In this document: positions 8,424 through 18,382 of the stretch, piece after piece
Numbering within the stretch: the stretch's first letter is position 1
Layout of the letters: each line of letters begins with the position of its first letter
Source of the DNA: Rhodoplanes sp.
GTDB lineage: Bacteria; Pseudomonadota; Alphaproteobacteria; Rhizobiales; Xanthobacteraceae
NCBI RefSeq assembly: GCF_013377085.1
Contig: NZ_JACAAX010000038.1
Location: 1 to 64,000 of the forward strand
DNA: 64,000 nt
Direction of reading: 5' to 3'
Notes under the pieces: model-generated
The model's input: the letters and a program-made list of their open reading frames with translations, nothing else
The model's database searches: none
What the model was told of the DNA's origin: nothing
Made by a program: the position numbers and the translations under genes

Positions 8424-9338
8424 ATGCGTCGCAATCCTCCGATCCTGATCTCCTCGGCCGCGGCGCTCGTCGCGGCGGTTCTCGGGCTGTCGCCCGCGAT
8501 GGCGCAGCCCGCACCTGCCAAGCCTCAGCAACCGGCCAAAGCGACACAGCCGGCTCCGCCTCCCGGTCCCGGCCCGCAGGCCCCCCAGCCGGCGCCGCCG
8601 CGCCCCTACAAGGCGATCGCCGTGACGCCGGCGACGCCGCTCGCCGATCCGAGCTTCGAGGCGTTCCGCAAGCAGCTCGGCGAGATCGTCGGCCGCAAGG
8701 ATCGCACCGCCCTCGCCGGACTGCTCGCCCAAAACTTCTTCTGGATGGCATCCCAGGGCGAGAAGGCCGACCGCAAGAAGAAGCCGATCGACAATTTCGC
8801 CACCGCGGTCGACCTCGATGCGGGCGATGGCTCCGGCTGGGAGGTGCTCGCCGCGGCGGCGGGCGAAGCAACCCTGCAGCCGCTGCCGCAGCGCAAGGGC
8901 GTGCTGTGCGCCCCGGCGCCGCCCGCCTTCGACGCCAAGGCCTTCGACCAGCTCCTCAAGGCGAGCCGCACCGACGTGCTCGAATGGGCCTACGCGACCA
9001 AGCCGAGCCTCGAGGTGCGCGCCGGCGCGGCGGCCGATGCGCCCGTCGCCGAGACGCTCGGCGCCATCCTGGTGCGGGTGATGCCCGAGCCGCCGCCCCC
9101 CGGCGCGCCCCAGGGCGGCCCGCCTTCGGGCGGTCCGCCGCCATCTGCCTCGCCGCCCGGACAGGCCGCCACCACACCGGTGCCGCCGGCCCCGCCCACC
9201 GTCCTGCGGATCGTGACGCCGGCCGGCAAGACCGGCTGGATCGCCGCCGACAGCGTGCAACCGCTGGTGTTCGAGCAGATCTGCTATGCCAAGGACGCCG
9301 GCGGCTGGAAGATCGCGGGCTATCTCGGCGGCGAATGA
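8424..9338 (+). CDS. Secreted Pro/Ala-rich protein, possible SH3-like C-terminus
   Basis: The protein has a signal peptide of about 27 residues ending PAMAQ, then a Pro/Ala/Gln-rich linker (about residues 28-62), a folded domain (about 65-215) and a second Pro/Gly-rich linker. It ends in a short region with TPAGKTGWIAADSVQPL, which resembles the closing strands of bacterial SH3-like domains. I do not recognise the whole family. A GGAG ribosome-binding site precedes the ATG at 8424. It lies upstream of the TonB-dependent receptor on the same strand with a 131-base gap; a functional link is not shown. Confidence 0.65.
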   Translation: MRRNPPILISSAAALVAAVLGLSPAMAQPAPAKPQQPAKATQPAPPPGPGPQAPQPAPPRPYKAIAVTPATPLADPSFEAFRKQLGEIVGRKDRTALAGLLAQNFFWMASQGEKADRKKKPIDNFATAVDLDAGDGSGWEVLAAAAGEATLQPLPQRKGVLCAPAPPAFDAKAFDQLLKASRTDVLEWAYATKPSLEVRAGAAADAPVAETLGAILVRVMPEPPPPGAPQGGPPSGGPPPSASPPGQAATTPVPPAPPTVLRIVTPAGKTGWIAADSVQPLVFEQICYAKDAGGWKIAGYLGGE

Positions 9339-9469
9339 GCGGACGAAGCGTGCTCGCGGCGCAACGACCCGCCGCGAATAGCGGGCCTGCAGGGAAAATC
9401 GCGCTAACCCGAATTGCCAAGGCGGCCTGATCGCGGTGTCTCTTGAGCATCTCGTCTCGGAGACCGTCC

Positions 9470-11779
9470 GTGCGCGCACCCATGCTGCCTCGTCATCCGC
9501 GTGCCCGGGCTCCGGGCCCGCCTCCACGCTCCGCCTCGATGGCCGCCGTCTCGGCGGCCGCGCTCGTCGCTGCAGCCGGATGGGCGCCGACCGCTGCGTT
9601 CGCCCAATCGGCGGCACCGGCCAGCACCGTGACGCTCGACGAGCTGGTGGTCGAGGCGCCACGCGAGCGCGCACCGGCACGCCCCGGCGCCGGAACCGGC
9701 GCAAGCGGCCCGCCGGGACCGAGTGCGCCCGCCGCCCCCACCGAATCGACGGCCGAGGCGGAGGCGCGGCGCCGGCTGGCGGCGACACCGGGCGGCACCG
9801 CCGTGGTCGACCAGCGCCAGCTCGCCGGCCGGGCGGACGTGTCGATCGCCGACTCGCTCAACATCGTGCCGGGCGTGATCGCCACCAGCTTTTTGGGCGG
9901 CAACGACCAGCCGAAGATCCACATCCGCGGCTCCGGCCTGCAGTCGAACCCGACCGAGCGCGGCATCCTGATCCTGCAGGACGGCCTGCCGCTCAACCGC
10001 GCCGACGGCTCCTACATCGTCGGGCTGATCGATCCGCGCATGGCGGACTTCTTCGAGGTCTATCGCGGCTACACGGCGAACCGCCTCGGCGCCACCGTGC
10101 TGGGCGGCGCCATCAACTTCGTGTCGCCGACCGGCTCCGGCTCGCCCGGCGTCGAGACGAGTGTCGAGGGCGGCAGCTTCGGCTATGTGCGCACCCAGGT
10201 GCAGGGCGGCGCCCGCAAGGACAATCTCGACGCCTTCGTGCAGTACTCCTACGGCCAGCGCGACGGCTACCGTGCCTGGGACGGCTCGGACCGCATCATC
10301 TTCAACGCCAATGCGGGCGCCAAGATCAACGAGAACATCTCGACCCGCGTGTTCGTCGGCTATACGGATCTGGGCTTCGAGGTCCCCGGCCCGCTGTCCT
10401 GGGCCCGCATGAAGGCGTTCCCGACCCAGGCCGCGCCGGGGCCGATCGTCGTCAACGGGGTCGCCACCGAGGCGGGCCCGAACGCGGTGCGCGACAAGCC
10501 GCGGCGCGACACCGAGCAGGCCCGCCTCGGCTCGCGCACCACCGCGACCTTTGGGGCGAACGTGCTCGACCTCGCGGTCGGCTTCACCCACACCGATGAC
10601 ACCTTCCGGTTCCCGGTCGGGTCGGGCTACCGCATCACCGACGGCGGCGACTTCACCACCTCGCTGCGCTACGCTTACCGGCCGGACGCCGCCGCAGCCC
10701 TGCCGCTGTTCGAGACCACCGCCATGTACGTGGTCGGCAGCGCGGAGCGCACCTACGCCAACAATCTGCGCGGCTGGCGCACGACCAATTTCGGGTCCAA
10801 CACGCTCGACGCCGACACGCTCTCGGTATGGTCTGGCTTCAACGTGCCGGTCGACGCCTTCACGATCTCGCCGGCGATCTCCTACATGCGGGCGACGCGC
10901 GACAATCTCGACACCTGGGGCAACGCATTGCGGCCGACCGTCAACGCCGTGACGGGAGCGACCGGGGCGGTCGCCGCGACCAACACCAGCTTTTCGCGCT
11001 CCTACGACGCCTGGAACCCGAGCCTCGCGCTGCTCTACACTTTCGCTCCCGGCAACGTCGCCTTCGCGGCGGTCAGCCGCACCTACGAGGCACCGACCTT
11101 CGACGATCTGATCGAGGCGTCGGGCGGCACGCCCAACACCAGCCCGACCGGCTTTTTGACGCCGAACCTGAAGGGCCAGAGCGCCGTGACGGCCGAGACC
11201 GGCTTCCGCGGCAGCCACGACCGCTTCACCTGGGACGTGGTGACCTACTATTCGTGGCTGACCAACGAGCTGATCAGGACCACCAACATCGCCGGCGCGC
11301 TCTCCACCACCAATGCGGACCGCACGACACATTTCGGCATCGAGCTCGGCGGCAGCGTCAGGATCGCGGACGACCTGACGGCGCGCCTCACCTGGACGTA
11401 TCAGAACTTCCGCTTCGCGAACGACGCGCTCTACGGCGACAACCGCATCGCCGGCGCGCCGCAGCACTTCGTCAACGCGGCGCTGCGCTACACCGTGAAC
11501 CCGAAGCTGTGGGTCGAGGGCGAGGTCCAGTGGGTGCCGGACGGCGTGCCGGTCGACAATGCCAATACGCTGTTCACCCAGGGCTTCGCCGTCGTGAACC
11601 TGCGCTCGCATTACAAATATGACGCGACATGGAGCGGCTTTGCCGAGGTGCGCAATCTGTTCAACGAGAACTACGCGGTGTCGTCGCTGACGATCGGCCG
11701 CGCGGTGCGCAGCGACCAGGCCGTGTTCCTGCCCGGCGACGGCCGCGGCCTCTACGCCGGCGTGAAAGCGAGGTTCTGA
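9470..11779 (+). CDS. TonB-dependent outer-membrane receptor
   Basis: The protein has an N-terminal signal region ending AAFAQS, a likely TonB box (VTLDELVVEA), a plug domain (VDQRQLAGRADVSIADSLNI onward, with IRGSGLQSNP and LGGAINFVSP) and a 22-strand beta-barrel ending in aromatic KARF at the outer-membrane C-terminus. It imports a scarce ligand such as a ferric chelate using TonB energy. No TonB, ExbB/D, ABC transporter or sigma/anti-sigma pair is adjacent, so the ligand is unknown. The GTG at 9470 has GGAG 7 bases upstream; ATG 9482 and TTG 9443 are alternatives. Confidence 0.88.
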   Translation: MRAPMLPRHPRARAPGPPPRSASMAAVSAAALVAAAGWAPTAAFAQSAAPASTVTLDELVVEAPRERAPARPGAGTGASGPPGPSAPAAPTESTAEAEARRRLAATPGGTAVVDQRQLAGRADVSIADSLNIVPGVIATSFLGGNDQPKIHIRGSGLQSNPTERGILILQDGLPLNRADGSYIVGLIDPRMADFFEVYRGYTANRLGATVLGGAINFVSPTGSGSPGVETSVEGGSFGYVRTQVQGGARKDNLDAFVQYSYGQRDGYRAWDGSDRIIFNANAGAKINENISTRVFVGYTDLGFEVPGPLSWARMKAFPTQAAPGPIVVNGVATEAGPNAVRDKPRRDTEQARLGSRTTATFGANVLDLAVGFTHTDDTFRFPVGSGYRITDGGDFTTSLRYAYRPDAAAALPLFETTAMYVVGSAERTYANNLRGWRTTNFGSNTLDADTLSVWSGFNVPVDAFTISPAISYMRATRDNLDTWGNALRPTVNAVTGATGAVAATNTSFSRSYDAWNPSLALLYTFAPGNVAFAAVSRTYEAPTFDDLIEASGGTPNTSPTGFLTPNLKGQSAVTAETGFRGSHDRFTWDVVTYYSWLTNELIRTTNIAGALSTTNADRTTHFGIELGGSVRIADDLTARLTWTYQNFRFANDALYGDNRIAGAPQHFVNAALRYTVNPKLWVEGEVQWVPDGVPVDNANTLFTQGFAVVNLRSHYKYDATWSGFAEVRNLFNENYAVSSLTIGRAVRSDQAVFLPGDGRGLYAGVKARF

Positions 11780-11830
11780 GACCGCCTCGCACCCGGGCGC
11801 CGCACGACACCGTCGCGCTGCGACGGGCCG

Positions 11831-12121
11831 TCAGGCCCGCCGGGCCACGGCCTTCGTGCGGTTGGCGCGGGCGGCGTGATGCCGGCAGAGCGCGGCGCTG
11901 CGCGAGGAGATCCGCTCGAGCCGCCGGTGGTTCTCGGGCGTGAAGGGATTTTCCCCCACCGCCTTGAAGAACCGCACCAGCGCTTGATGATACAGGATCT
12001 GTGCGTTGGCGAGCTCGTCGGTCGTCAACTCGGTCCAGTGCTTTTCGATGAAGGTCTTGTGCATGGGGGTGACGTCGAGAGGTGGAACGACGGAGAGAGG
12101 TCGAAGAGCGAGCGGATGCAC
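11831..12121 (-). CDS. Small protein of unknown function
   Basis: The core from MHKTFIEKHWTELTTDELAN (internal ATG at 12064) looks like a real small soluble helical protein of 77 residues, with HQALVRFFKAVGENPFTPEN and a basic C-terminus (RANRTKAVARRA). The first 19 residues of the longer form (start 12121) look less natural, and neither start has a good ribosome-binding site. No family is recognised. It is convergent with the TonB receptor gene, with 51 bases between them. Confidence 0.5.
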   Translation of the reverse strand: MHPLALRPLSVVPPLDVTPMHKTFIEKHWTELTTDELANAQILYHQALVRFFKAVGENPFTPENHRRLERISSRSAALCRHHAARANRTKAVARRA

Positions 12122-12438
12122 GCGGCGAAGTCCCCGGGGCTGGCCCCTCGGACCTTCAAATCATTGCCGCCAAACAAATGAGAAGGCGTTACTCTTGCGC
12201 GATCTAATGATTTAAATTTCCGGTCGCGCCGGCGGGAAGTTGTTATCCATTCGGCGGCGGATCGGCGCTGCGGATAGCCCAGCGCGACAGGTATGGATCG
12301 TCCGATTAGCTCGGACGGTGCAGACGACGGCGCAGCACCCCGCCTTTCGTCGTAGCCTGAGCAACGCATGCCTTCGACAAAAGGCGAAGCCGCGCGTCGC
12401 CGCCCCTCGCGGCGCGCAGACCTGGGGCGCGAAAAGAT
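12122..12438. other. Intergenic stretch, nothing recognised
   Basis: Roughly 315 bases between the small protein and the GST gene. A short AT-rich patch (TGATTTAAATTTCC, about 12209-12222) could be part of a promoter. No gene, RNA or repeat was recognised. Confidence 0.4.
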
Positions 12439-13071
12439 CTACTCCGCCACCTCGAGCGCCGCGGCGGCCCGCTCCATCTTGACGTGGCGCGGCTGCGCGG
12501 CGACTCGCTTCAGCCAGGCGCGGATCGCCGGATAGCCGGCGAGATCGAAGTCCGCCCGCTCGGCGATGTGCGTGTAGGCGTAGAGCGCGATGTCGGCGAT
12601 GGTGTAGCGGTCGGCGGCGAAGAAGCGGTTCTGTTCGAGATGCTCCTCCATGACGCCGAGCGTCGCATAGCCGGACTCCGTCCAGCTCTCGATCTCGTGC
12701 ATCTTGAGGTCGCGGCCGCCGCGCACCAGCGTCAGCCAGAAATAGGCGGCGCCGATGCTGGGCTCCATGCTGTTCTGCTCGAAGAACATCCAGCGCAGCG
12801 CCTCGGCGCGCTCGAACCGATCCTCCGGCGCCAGCGGCGTGCCGCCGGCGATGTACCACAGGATCGCGTTCGACTCGGGCAGCCAGCGTCCGGCCGCCAC
12901 CTCGAGCAGCGGCACCCGGCCGCTCGGATTCCTGGCGCGGAACTCGGGCGTGCGGTTCTCGCCCTTGAGCACGTCGATCTCGATCAGTCGATGGGGAATG
13001 CGAAGCTGCGCGAGCGCGAGCCGCACCTTGTAGCAATTCCCCGACCGCTGCATCGAATAGAGCGTGTACAT
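12439..13071 (-). CDS. Glutathione S-transferase family protein
   Basis: The 210-residue protein shows the thioredoxin-like N-terminal domain (MYTLYSMQRSGNCYKVRLAL, with RNPSGRVPLLE carrying the cis-Pro and LPESNAILWYIA carrying the glutathione-contacting ES pair). An all-helical C-terminal domain follows, with TIADIALYAYTHIAE as the N-capping box. It should conjugate or bind glutathione in the cytoplasm; the substrate is unknown. The ATG at 13071 is chosen because AGGGAG lies just upstream and the protein then begins at the first strand. It stands alone. Confidence 0.88.
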   Translation of the reverse strand: MYTLYSMQRSGNCYKVRLALAQLRIPHRLIEIDVLKGENRTPEFRARNPSGRVPLLEVAAGRWLPESNAILWYIAGGTPLAPEDRFERAEALRWMFFEQNSMEPSIGAAYFWLTLVRGGRDLKMHEIESWTESGYATLGVMEEHLEQNRFFAADRYTIADIALYAYTHIAERADFDLAGYPAIRAWLKRVAAQPRHVKMERAAAALEVAE

Positions 13072-13206
13072 GCGACTCCCTGACCGCATTCGTCTCGCGG
13101 GAGCGGCTGCTCCGTCGGATCCGTTGGCGTGAACGCGTCGTTATTTGCTGGCGATGAGCGACCGCATGGTCACTGTCAGGATTGCACGCCGGAAATGCGA
13201 CTTCAA

Positions 13207-14496
13207 TTAGGACACGACCGGAGTTTGGAGCGACTCTCGACGGCTTGATGCCGCAGGCCGACTCTGCGCGCGAGCGACTTTGATGCACCGCCGCATGATC
13301 GTGACCAGCAGGGCGAGCGCCGCGATCGTGCCGAGGGGAAGAAGCCCGTGCTCGGCGACCACGCGGGTGAAAAGCGGCATCACGAAGACGACAGCGAAGA
13401 GAGTTTTTTCGCTCTGGTCAAATCCATGCCGCATTGCGTCGGTCACCAGGAACGCCATCGCAGGTGCGAGAAGCATCAGATCGTAATCGTGACTGTGCGG
13501 TGCAACCACCAGGGTTCCGACCAGCAGGGCGGCGGCCCGCAGGGCCGGCCGCACCGGCGCCCACCAGGCCCACGCGACCGCAATGGCGGCCGGCACGGCG
13601 ACGGCGGCGTGCAGCGCATAGGCGAGGCCGACAGAGCCGCCCCACATCCGCGTCCAGGCGAACACACCGTGCAGCTTGTGCCAGCCGGCGCTGCCCGATT
13701 CGAGCACCTGGGTGCGCATCGCCCCGGACTCGGCCAGAAAAGCCCGCCACGGCTCCGGCCCGAACAGCACCTGGGTGACGCCGGCGAAGGCGACGACCGT
13801 GACGGTCGCGGCCATTGCGGTGCGCCAGCGGCCGCCCGCGACGAGCGCGAGCGGGATCAGCAGCCCGAACTGCGGCTTGTAGACCAGGAGGCCGAGCAGC
13901 ACCCCGGCGAGAATCGGCCGGCGATCGACGACGGCGAGGGCGCCGCCGAGCAGCGCCGCGGTGAGAAAGCCGTTCTGCCCGTGGCCGATGGTGACGAAGA
14001 CGGCCGGAAAGGCGAGCGCCAGCAGCAGCCACAGCGGATCGGGCGCCGGCGCGCCCGGCCCTGCCCCGGCAGCCGAGGCGGTGCGAAGAATCGCCCGGAT
14101 CGAGACGAGATACAAAAGGATCGTCACGGCGAGCCACGAGGCCAGCGCGACCGGATACGGCATCGCCGCGAGAAGCCCTGCGACCAGCAGGAAGAACGGC
14201 GGATAGAGCCAGCCGTAGAACGGAGTCTCGGGGCCGAAGGTGGCGATCTGCAGCGCATGCAGCGCCGGCGGGTCGAAGGCGAGCGCGGGCTTCCCCTCGA
14301 GCACGAACTGCCCGGCCGTCCAGAAGCAGGAGAAGTCGGTGGCGAGCGGCCGGCCCTGATAGTCGGTCCAGCCGTCGGAGGTCGCGGCGACCACCAGCAG
14401 CGCCAGGGTCGAGAAGCCGAGCAGCGCGGCCGCCCACAGGCGGATGCGCGCGCGGGTCAGCCAGTCGCCGCTCTGCACATGATCGACCAGCCGCAT
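13207..14496 (-). CDS. GT87-type (DUF2029) membrane glycosyltransferase
   Basis: The 429-residue protein has about 10 membrane segments and the GT-C pattern of the DUF2029/GT87 family. It includes DFSCFWTAGQFVLEGKPALA in the first periplasmic loop, YGWLYPPFFLL, GHGQNGFLTAALLGGA and LLVYKPQFGLLIP. Characterised relatives (actinobacterial PimE-type enzymes) use polyprenyl-phosphate sugars; the acceptor here is unknown. It probably acts at the outer face of the inner membrane. It is a single gene between the GST and FAD oxidoreductase genes on the same strand. Confidence 0.8.
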   Translation of the reverse strand: MRLVDHVQSGDWLTRARIRLWAAALLGFSTLALLVVAATSDGWTDYQGRPLATDFSCFWTAGQFVLEGKPALAFDPPALHALQIATFGPETPFYGWLYPPFFLLVAGLLAAMPYPVALASWLAVTILLYLVSIRAILRTASAAGAGPGAPAPDPLWLLLALAFPAVFVTIGHGQNGFLTAALLGGALAVVDRRPILAGVLLGLLVYKPQFGLLIPLALVAGGRWRTAMAATVTVVAFAGVTQVLFGPEPWRAFLAESGAMRTQVLESGSAGWHKLHGVFAWTRMWGGSVGLAYALHAAVAVPAAIAVAWAWWAPVRPALRAAALLVGTLVVAPHSHDYDLMLLAPAMAFLVTDAMRHGFDQSEKTLFAVVFVMPLFTRVVAEHGLLPLGTIAALALLVTIMRRCIKVARAQSRPAASSRRESLQTPVVS

Positions 14497-14540
14497 CGCC
14501 GCCCCCGCATGACAGGAGCGTCGAGCTTAGCGGTTCGCGG

Positions 14541-16034
14541 CTAATGCTTGGTATCCGCGGCCGCCTGCGCCGCGATCTGTCCGGCCCGCCGCCCCGACGC
14601 GAAGGCCCAGGCGAGATGGTGGCCGTGGCCCTTCAGCAGCAGCCCGCCCTGCCCGGTCGCGCCGGCCGCCCAGAGGCCTGGAATCGGCCGGTCGTCAGGG
14701 CCGAGCACCCGGTGCTCGCCGTCGACCGCGAGGCCGCCCTCGTTGTGGATGAACACGGCCCGCACCGGGCCGAGCGCGACGAACGGCCCGTCGGCGAGCG
14801 GTGGCCGGGTGCCGCACGAGGCGTTGTGGGCCGCGACGGTCCGCGCCAGCGCCCCCGGCGGCATGCCCAGCCGGCCCGACAGCGCGTCCAGTGTCGGCGC
14901 CGTGGTGAAAATATCCGGCCGGTTGCGGCGGTAATCGTCCACATAGGCGTAGGCGACCCCCGGGGCGGTCGAGACGAAGTGCGGCCAGGCCGAGAACAGC
15001 CCGGCGATCCGGGCGTCGAGCAGGATCCAGCCGGCCCGCTCGGGCTGATCCGCCAGCGCGTAGGCGGGCGCGGCGGATTCGTCGGCGAATCGCTCGCCGC
15101 GCCGGTTGATCAGGATCGCGCCTTCGGCGAACAGGCTCGGCGACGGCGCCAGCGTGGTGGTGACGAAGCTCATCACGAAGGGCCGCAGCAGCGCGGCCGG
15201 CAGGTGGCCCATCGACCACACCATGAAATGGGCCAGCAGACGCCACGGCGGCAGCCGCGCCGTCAGCGTCTTCTGCCGCGGCGCGACAAAGCGGATTTCG
15301 GGCCCGAGCGCGAGGTCGCCGTTGAGGATGCGGCCGCCGACCGCCAAGCCGAGCTTCTGGCCGTCCCCCGTTGCGGTCTCGTTGACGCCCTCGATGCGGG
15401 CCTCGCGCTCCCCCATGAAGCGGCGTTTCAGCTCCGGATCGTTGGTGAAGTCGCCGGTCGCCAGCACGACGCCGCGGCGGGCGCCGATCCGCCGCGGCCC
15501 GGCCGGCCCGTCGCAGTCGACGGCGACCACGCGCCCGCCGTCCTGCACCAGCCTGACCACGCGGGTCTGCGGCTGCACGACGACGCCGAGCCGGCGCGCC
15601 GCCCGCTCGAGATGGACGATGTAGGCGCGGGCGTTCGGCAGCACGTTGTGCATGCGCGGCTTGGTATGGGGCGGCTCCGGCATCGGCCCGAAGAAGCAGA
15701 TGCCGTGGTCGACCAGCCAGCGGATGGTCTCGGGCATCGCCTCGGCCAGCACCCGGCGCAGCTCCGGATTGTCGCGCGGGTCGAGGTCGCCGTTGAAGGC
15801 CGCCATGTCGCGCCAGTGCGACATGGCGTCGTCGACGATCCCGGCGCGGGCCTGGTGCGGCGTGCCGGAGGCCGTGATCGAGCCGACCGACCAGGCGGTC
15901 GAGCCGCCCAGCAGCGCGTTCTTCTCGATCAGCACCACCTCGGCCCCGGCGCTACGCGCCTCGATGGCGGCGGCCAGCCCGGCGCCGCCACCTCCGACCA
16001 CGACGACATCGTAGACCTGCTCCGCGGTGTCCAT
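14541..16034 (-). CDS. FAD-dependent oxidoreductase, fumarate reductase/ketosteroid dehydrogenase-like
   Basis: The Rossmann FAD-binding motif VVVGGGGAGLAAAIEA lies at about residues 10-25, with the acidic end of the second strand in VVLIEKNALLGGS. The flavoprotein family patterns GVVLATGDFTNDPEL and a C-terminal GLWAAGATGQGGLLLKGHGH follow, typical of the FAD_binding_2 family. Members include fumarate reductase flavoproteins and 3-ketosteroid dehydrogenases; the substrate cannot be assigned. The ATG at 16034 places the FAD motif near the N-terminus. A longer frame runs to 16163, but that part is low-complexity. It is divergent from the aminotransferase gene. Confidence 0.8.
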   Translation of the reverse strand: MDTAEQVYDVVVVGGGGAGLAAAIEARSAGAEVVLIEKNALLGGSTAWSVGSITASGTPHQARAGIVDDAMSHWRDMAAFNGDLDPRDNPELRRVLAEAMPETIRWLVDHGICFFGPMPEPPHTKPRMHNVLPNARAYIVHLERAARRLGVVVQPQTRVVRLVQDGGRVVAVDCDGPAGPRRIGARRGVVLATGDFTNDPELKRRFMGEREARIEGVNETATGDGQKLGLAVGGRILNGDLALGPEIRFVAPRQKTLTARLPPWRLLAHFMVWSMGHLPAALLRPFVMSFVTTTLAPSPSLFAEGAILINRRGERFADESAAPAYALADQPERAGWILLDARIAGLFSAWPHFVSTAPGVAYAYVDDYRRNRPDIFTTAPTLDALSGRLGMPPGALARTVAAHNASCGTRPPLADGPFVALGPVRAVFIHNEGGLAVDGEHRVLGPDDRPIPGLWAAGATGQGGLLLKGHGHHLAWAFASGRRAGQIAAQAAADTKH

Positions 16035-16254
16035 GGCGGCTGCTCCACTGCGGCCCGCCCGGTCCCGGCGACCGGCAGGCCGTTCCGGCCTATACGTCGC
16101 GGTCGCGCCCCCGACCAGCACCATGCGGGCCGGGCAAGGCCGCCGCGCACGCATGGCGTGCATGGCGGGCAGGCCACCGGGAACAAGCCCTGCCCGAAAA
16201 GCCTATTCGGCCTTGCCGGCGGCGCCTTCGGCCTTTAGGACACTCGGCGCCTAA

Positions 16255-17472
<1,218 letters not shown>

Positions 17473-17645
17473 CGGCGTATCCAGGGGTTTTCCCGGCAGA
17501 GCTGCGGCGAAATACGCCCGCGACTCGGCGCTGTTTCTAACCTAAGATGAAACTCTGCGGCCGCAACGGCCGCGGAGGGCAGACGGCTTGCGGGCCCGCC
17601 AGGGCGTCCCGGCCGCGCCATGCGTGCTCAACGAGGGGGAACTCT

Positions 17646-18119
17646 ATGCGCAACGTCTTTGCGGGCTCGGCCGCCGCTCTGGCCGCCGTCCTGCTGGCCA
17701 CCGCGGCGCCTGCTCAAGATCGTGTCCAGGCGGGCAATCTGTCCTGCGACGTGTCGGCCGGCCTCGGCCTGATCATCGGCTCGCAGCGGCAGGTCTACTG
17801 CACGTTCACGCCCTCGGTGAACGGCCCGGTCGAGACCTATACGGGCAGCATCACCCGGATCGGGCTCGACCTCGGCGCCACCGCCGGCGGCGTGATGGTG
17901 TGGGCGGTGTGGTCGCCGACCTCGCGGCCGACCGGCGCGCTCGCCGGGGCCTATGCGGGCGCCAGCGCAGAGGCCTCCCTCGTGGCCGGGCTCGGGGCCA
18001 ATGTGCTGCTCGGCGGCAACGACCGGAGTGTTGCGCTTCAACCCGTTTCGGTCCAGGGTCAGGCAGGCGTGAACATCGCCGCCGGCGTCGCCGGCCTCGA
18101 GCTACGGTTCGTGCGCTGA
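17646..18119 (+). CDS. DUF992 secreted protein
   Basis: The 157-residue protein has a signal peptide of about 23 residues (cleaved near APAQ) and the DUF992 pattern with NLSCDVSAGLGLIIGSQ, VYCTFTPS and TGSITRIGLDLG near the start and GGNDRSVALQPVSVQGQ near the end. The family is common in Hyphomicrobiales, is predicted periplasmic, and has no established function. The two cysteines could pair. The ATG at 17646 follows a GAGGGGGA ribosome-binding site. Confidence 0.82.
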   Translation: MRNVFAGSAAALAAVLLATAAPAQDRVQAGNLSCDVSAGLGLIIGSQRQVYCTFTPSVNGPVETYTGSITRIGLDLGATAGGVMVWAVWSPTSRPTGALAGAYAGASAEASLVAGLGANVLLGGNDRSVALQPVSVQGQAGVNIAAGVAGLELRFVR

Positions 18120-18382
18120 CGCGTTTCTTGCGCCGGCGCGTGTCGATCCGATCTCCCGCGGCGTCGAGCCGGGGGTGTTGCGCGAGCCGCCCGGCCGCGC
18201 ACCGAGCTCGACCGCGGCGGCTTTCGGCAGACGTCACGCCGGAGCCGTTTGCGGGGCGCCTTCAGCGCCTTCGCTGGATCCGTAAATTCGCCGGGAACGG
18301 CATTGCAGTGCCGGTCCCCAGGCATAGACCCGGCTGTCTCGGCGCCCGCATGGGGCCGAGCTGACCTCGACGGAGGCAAGAT

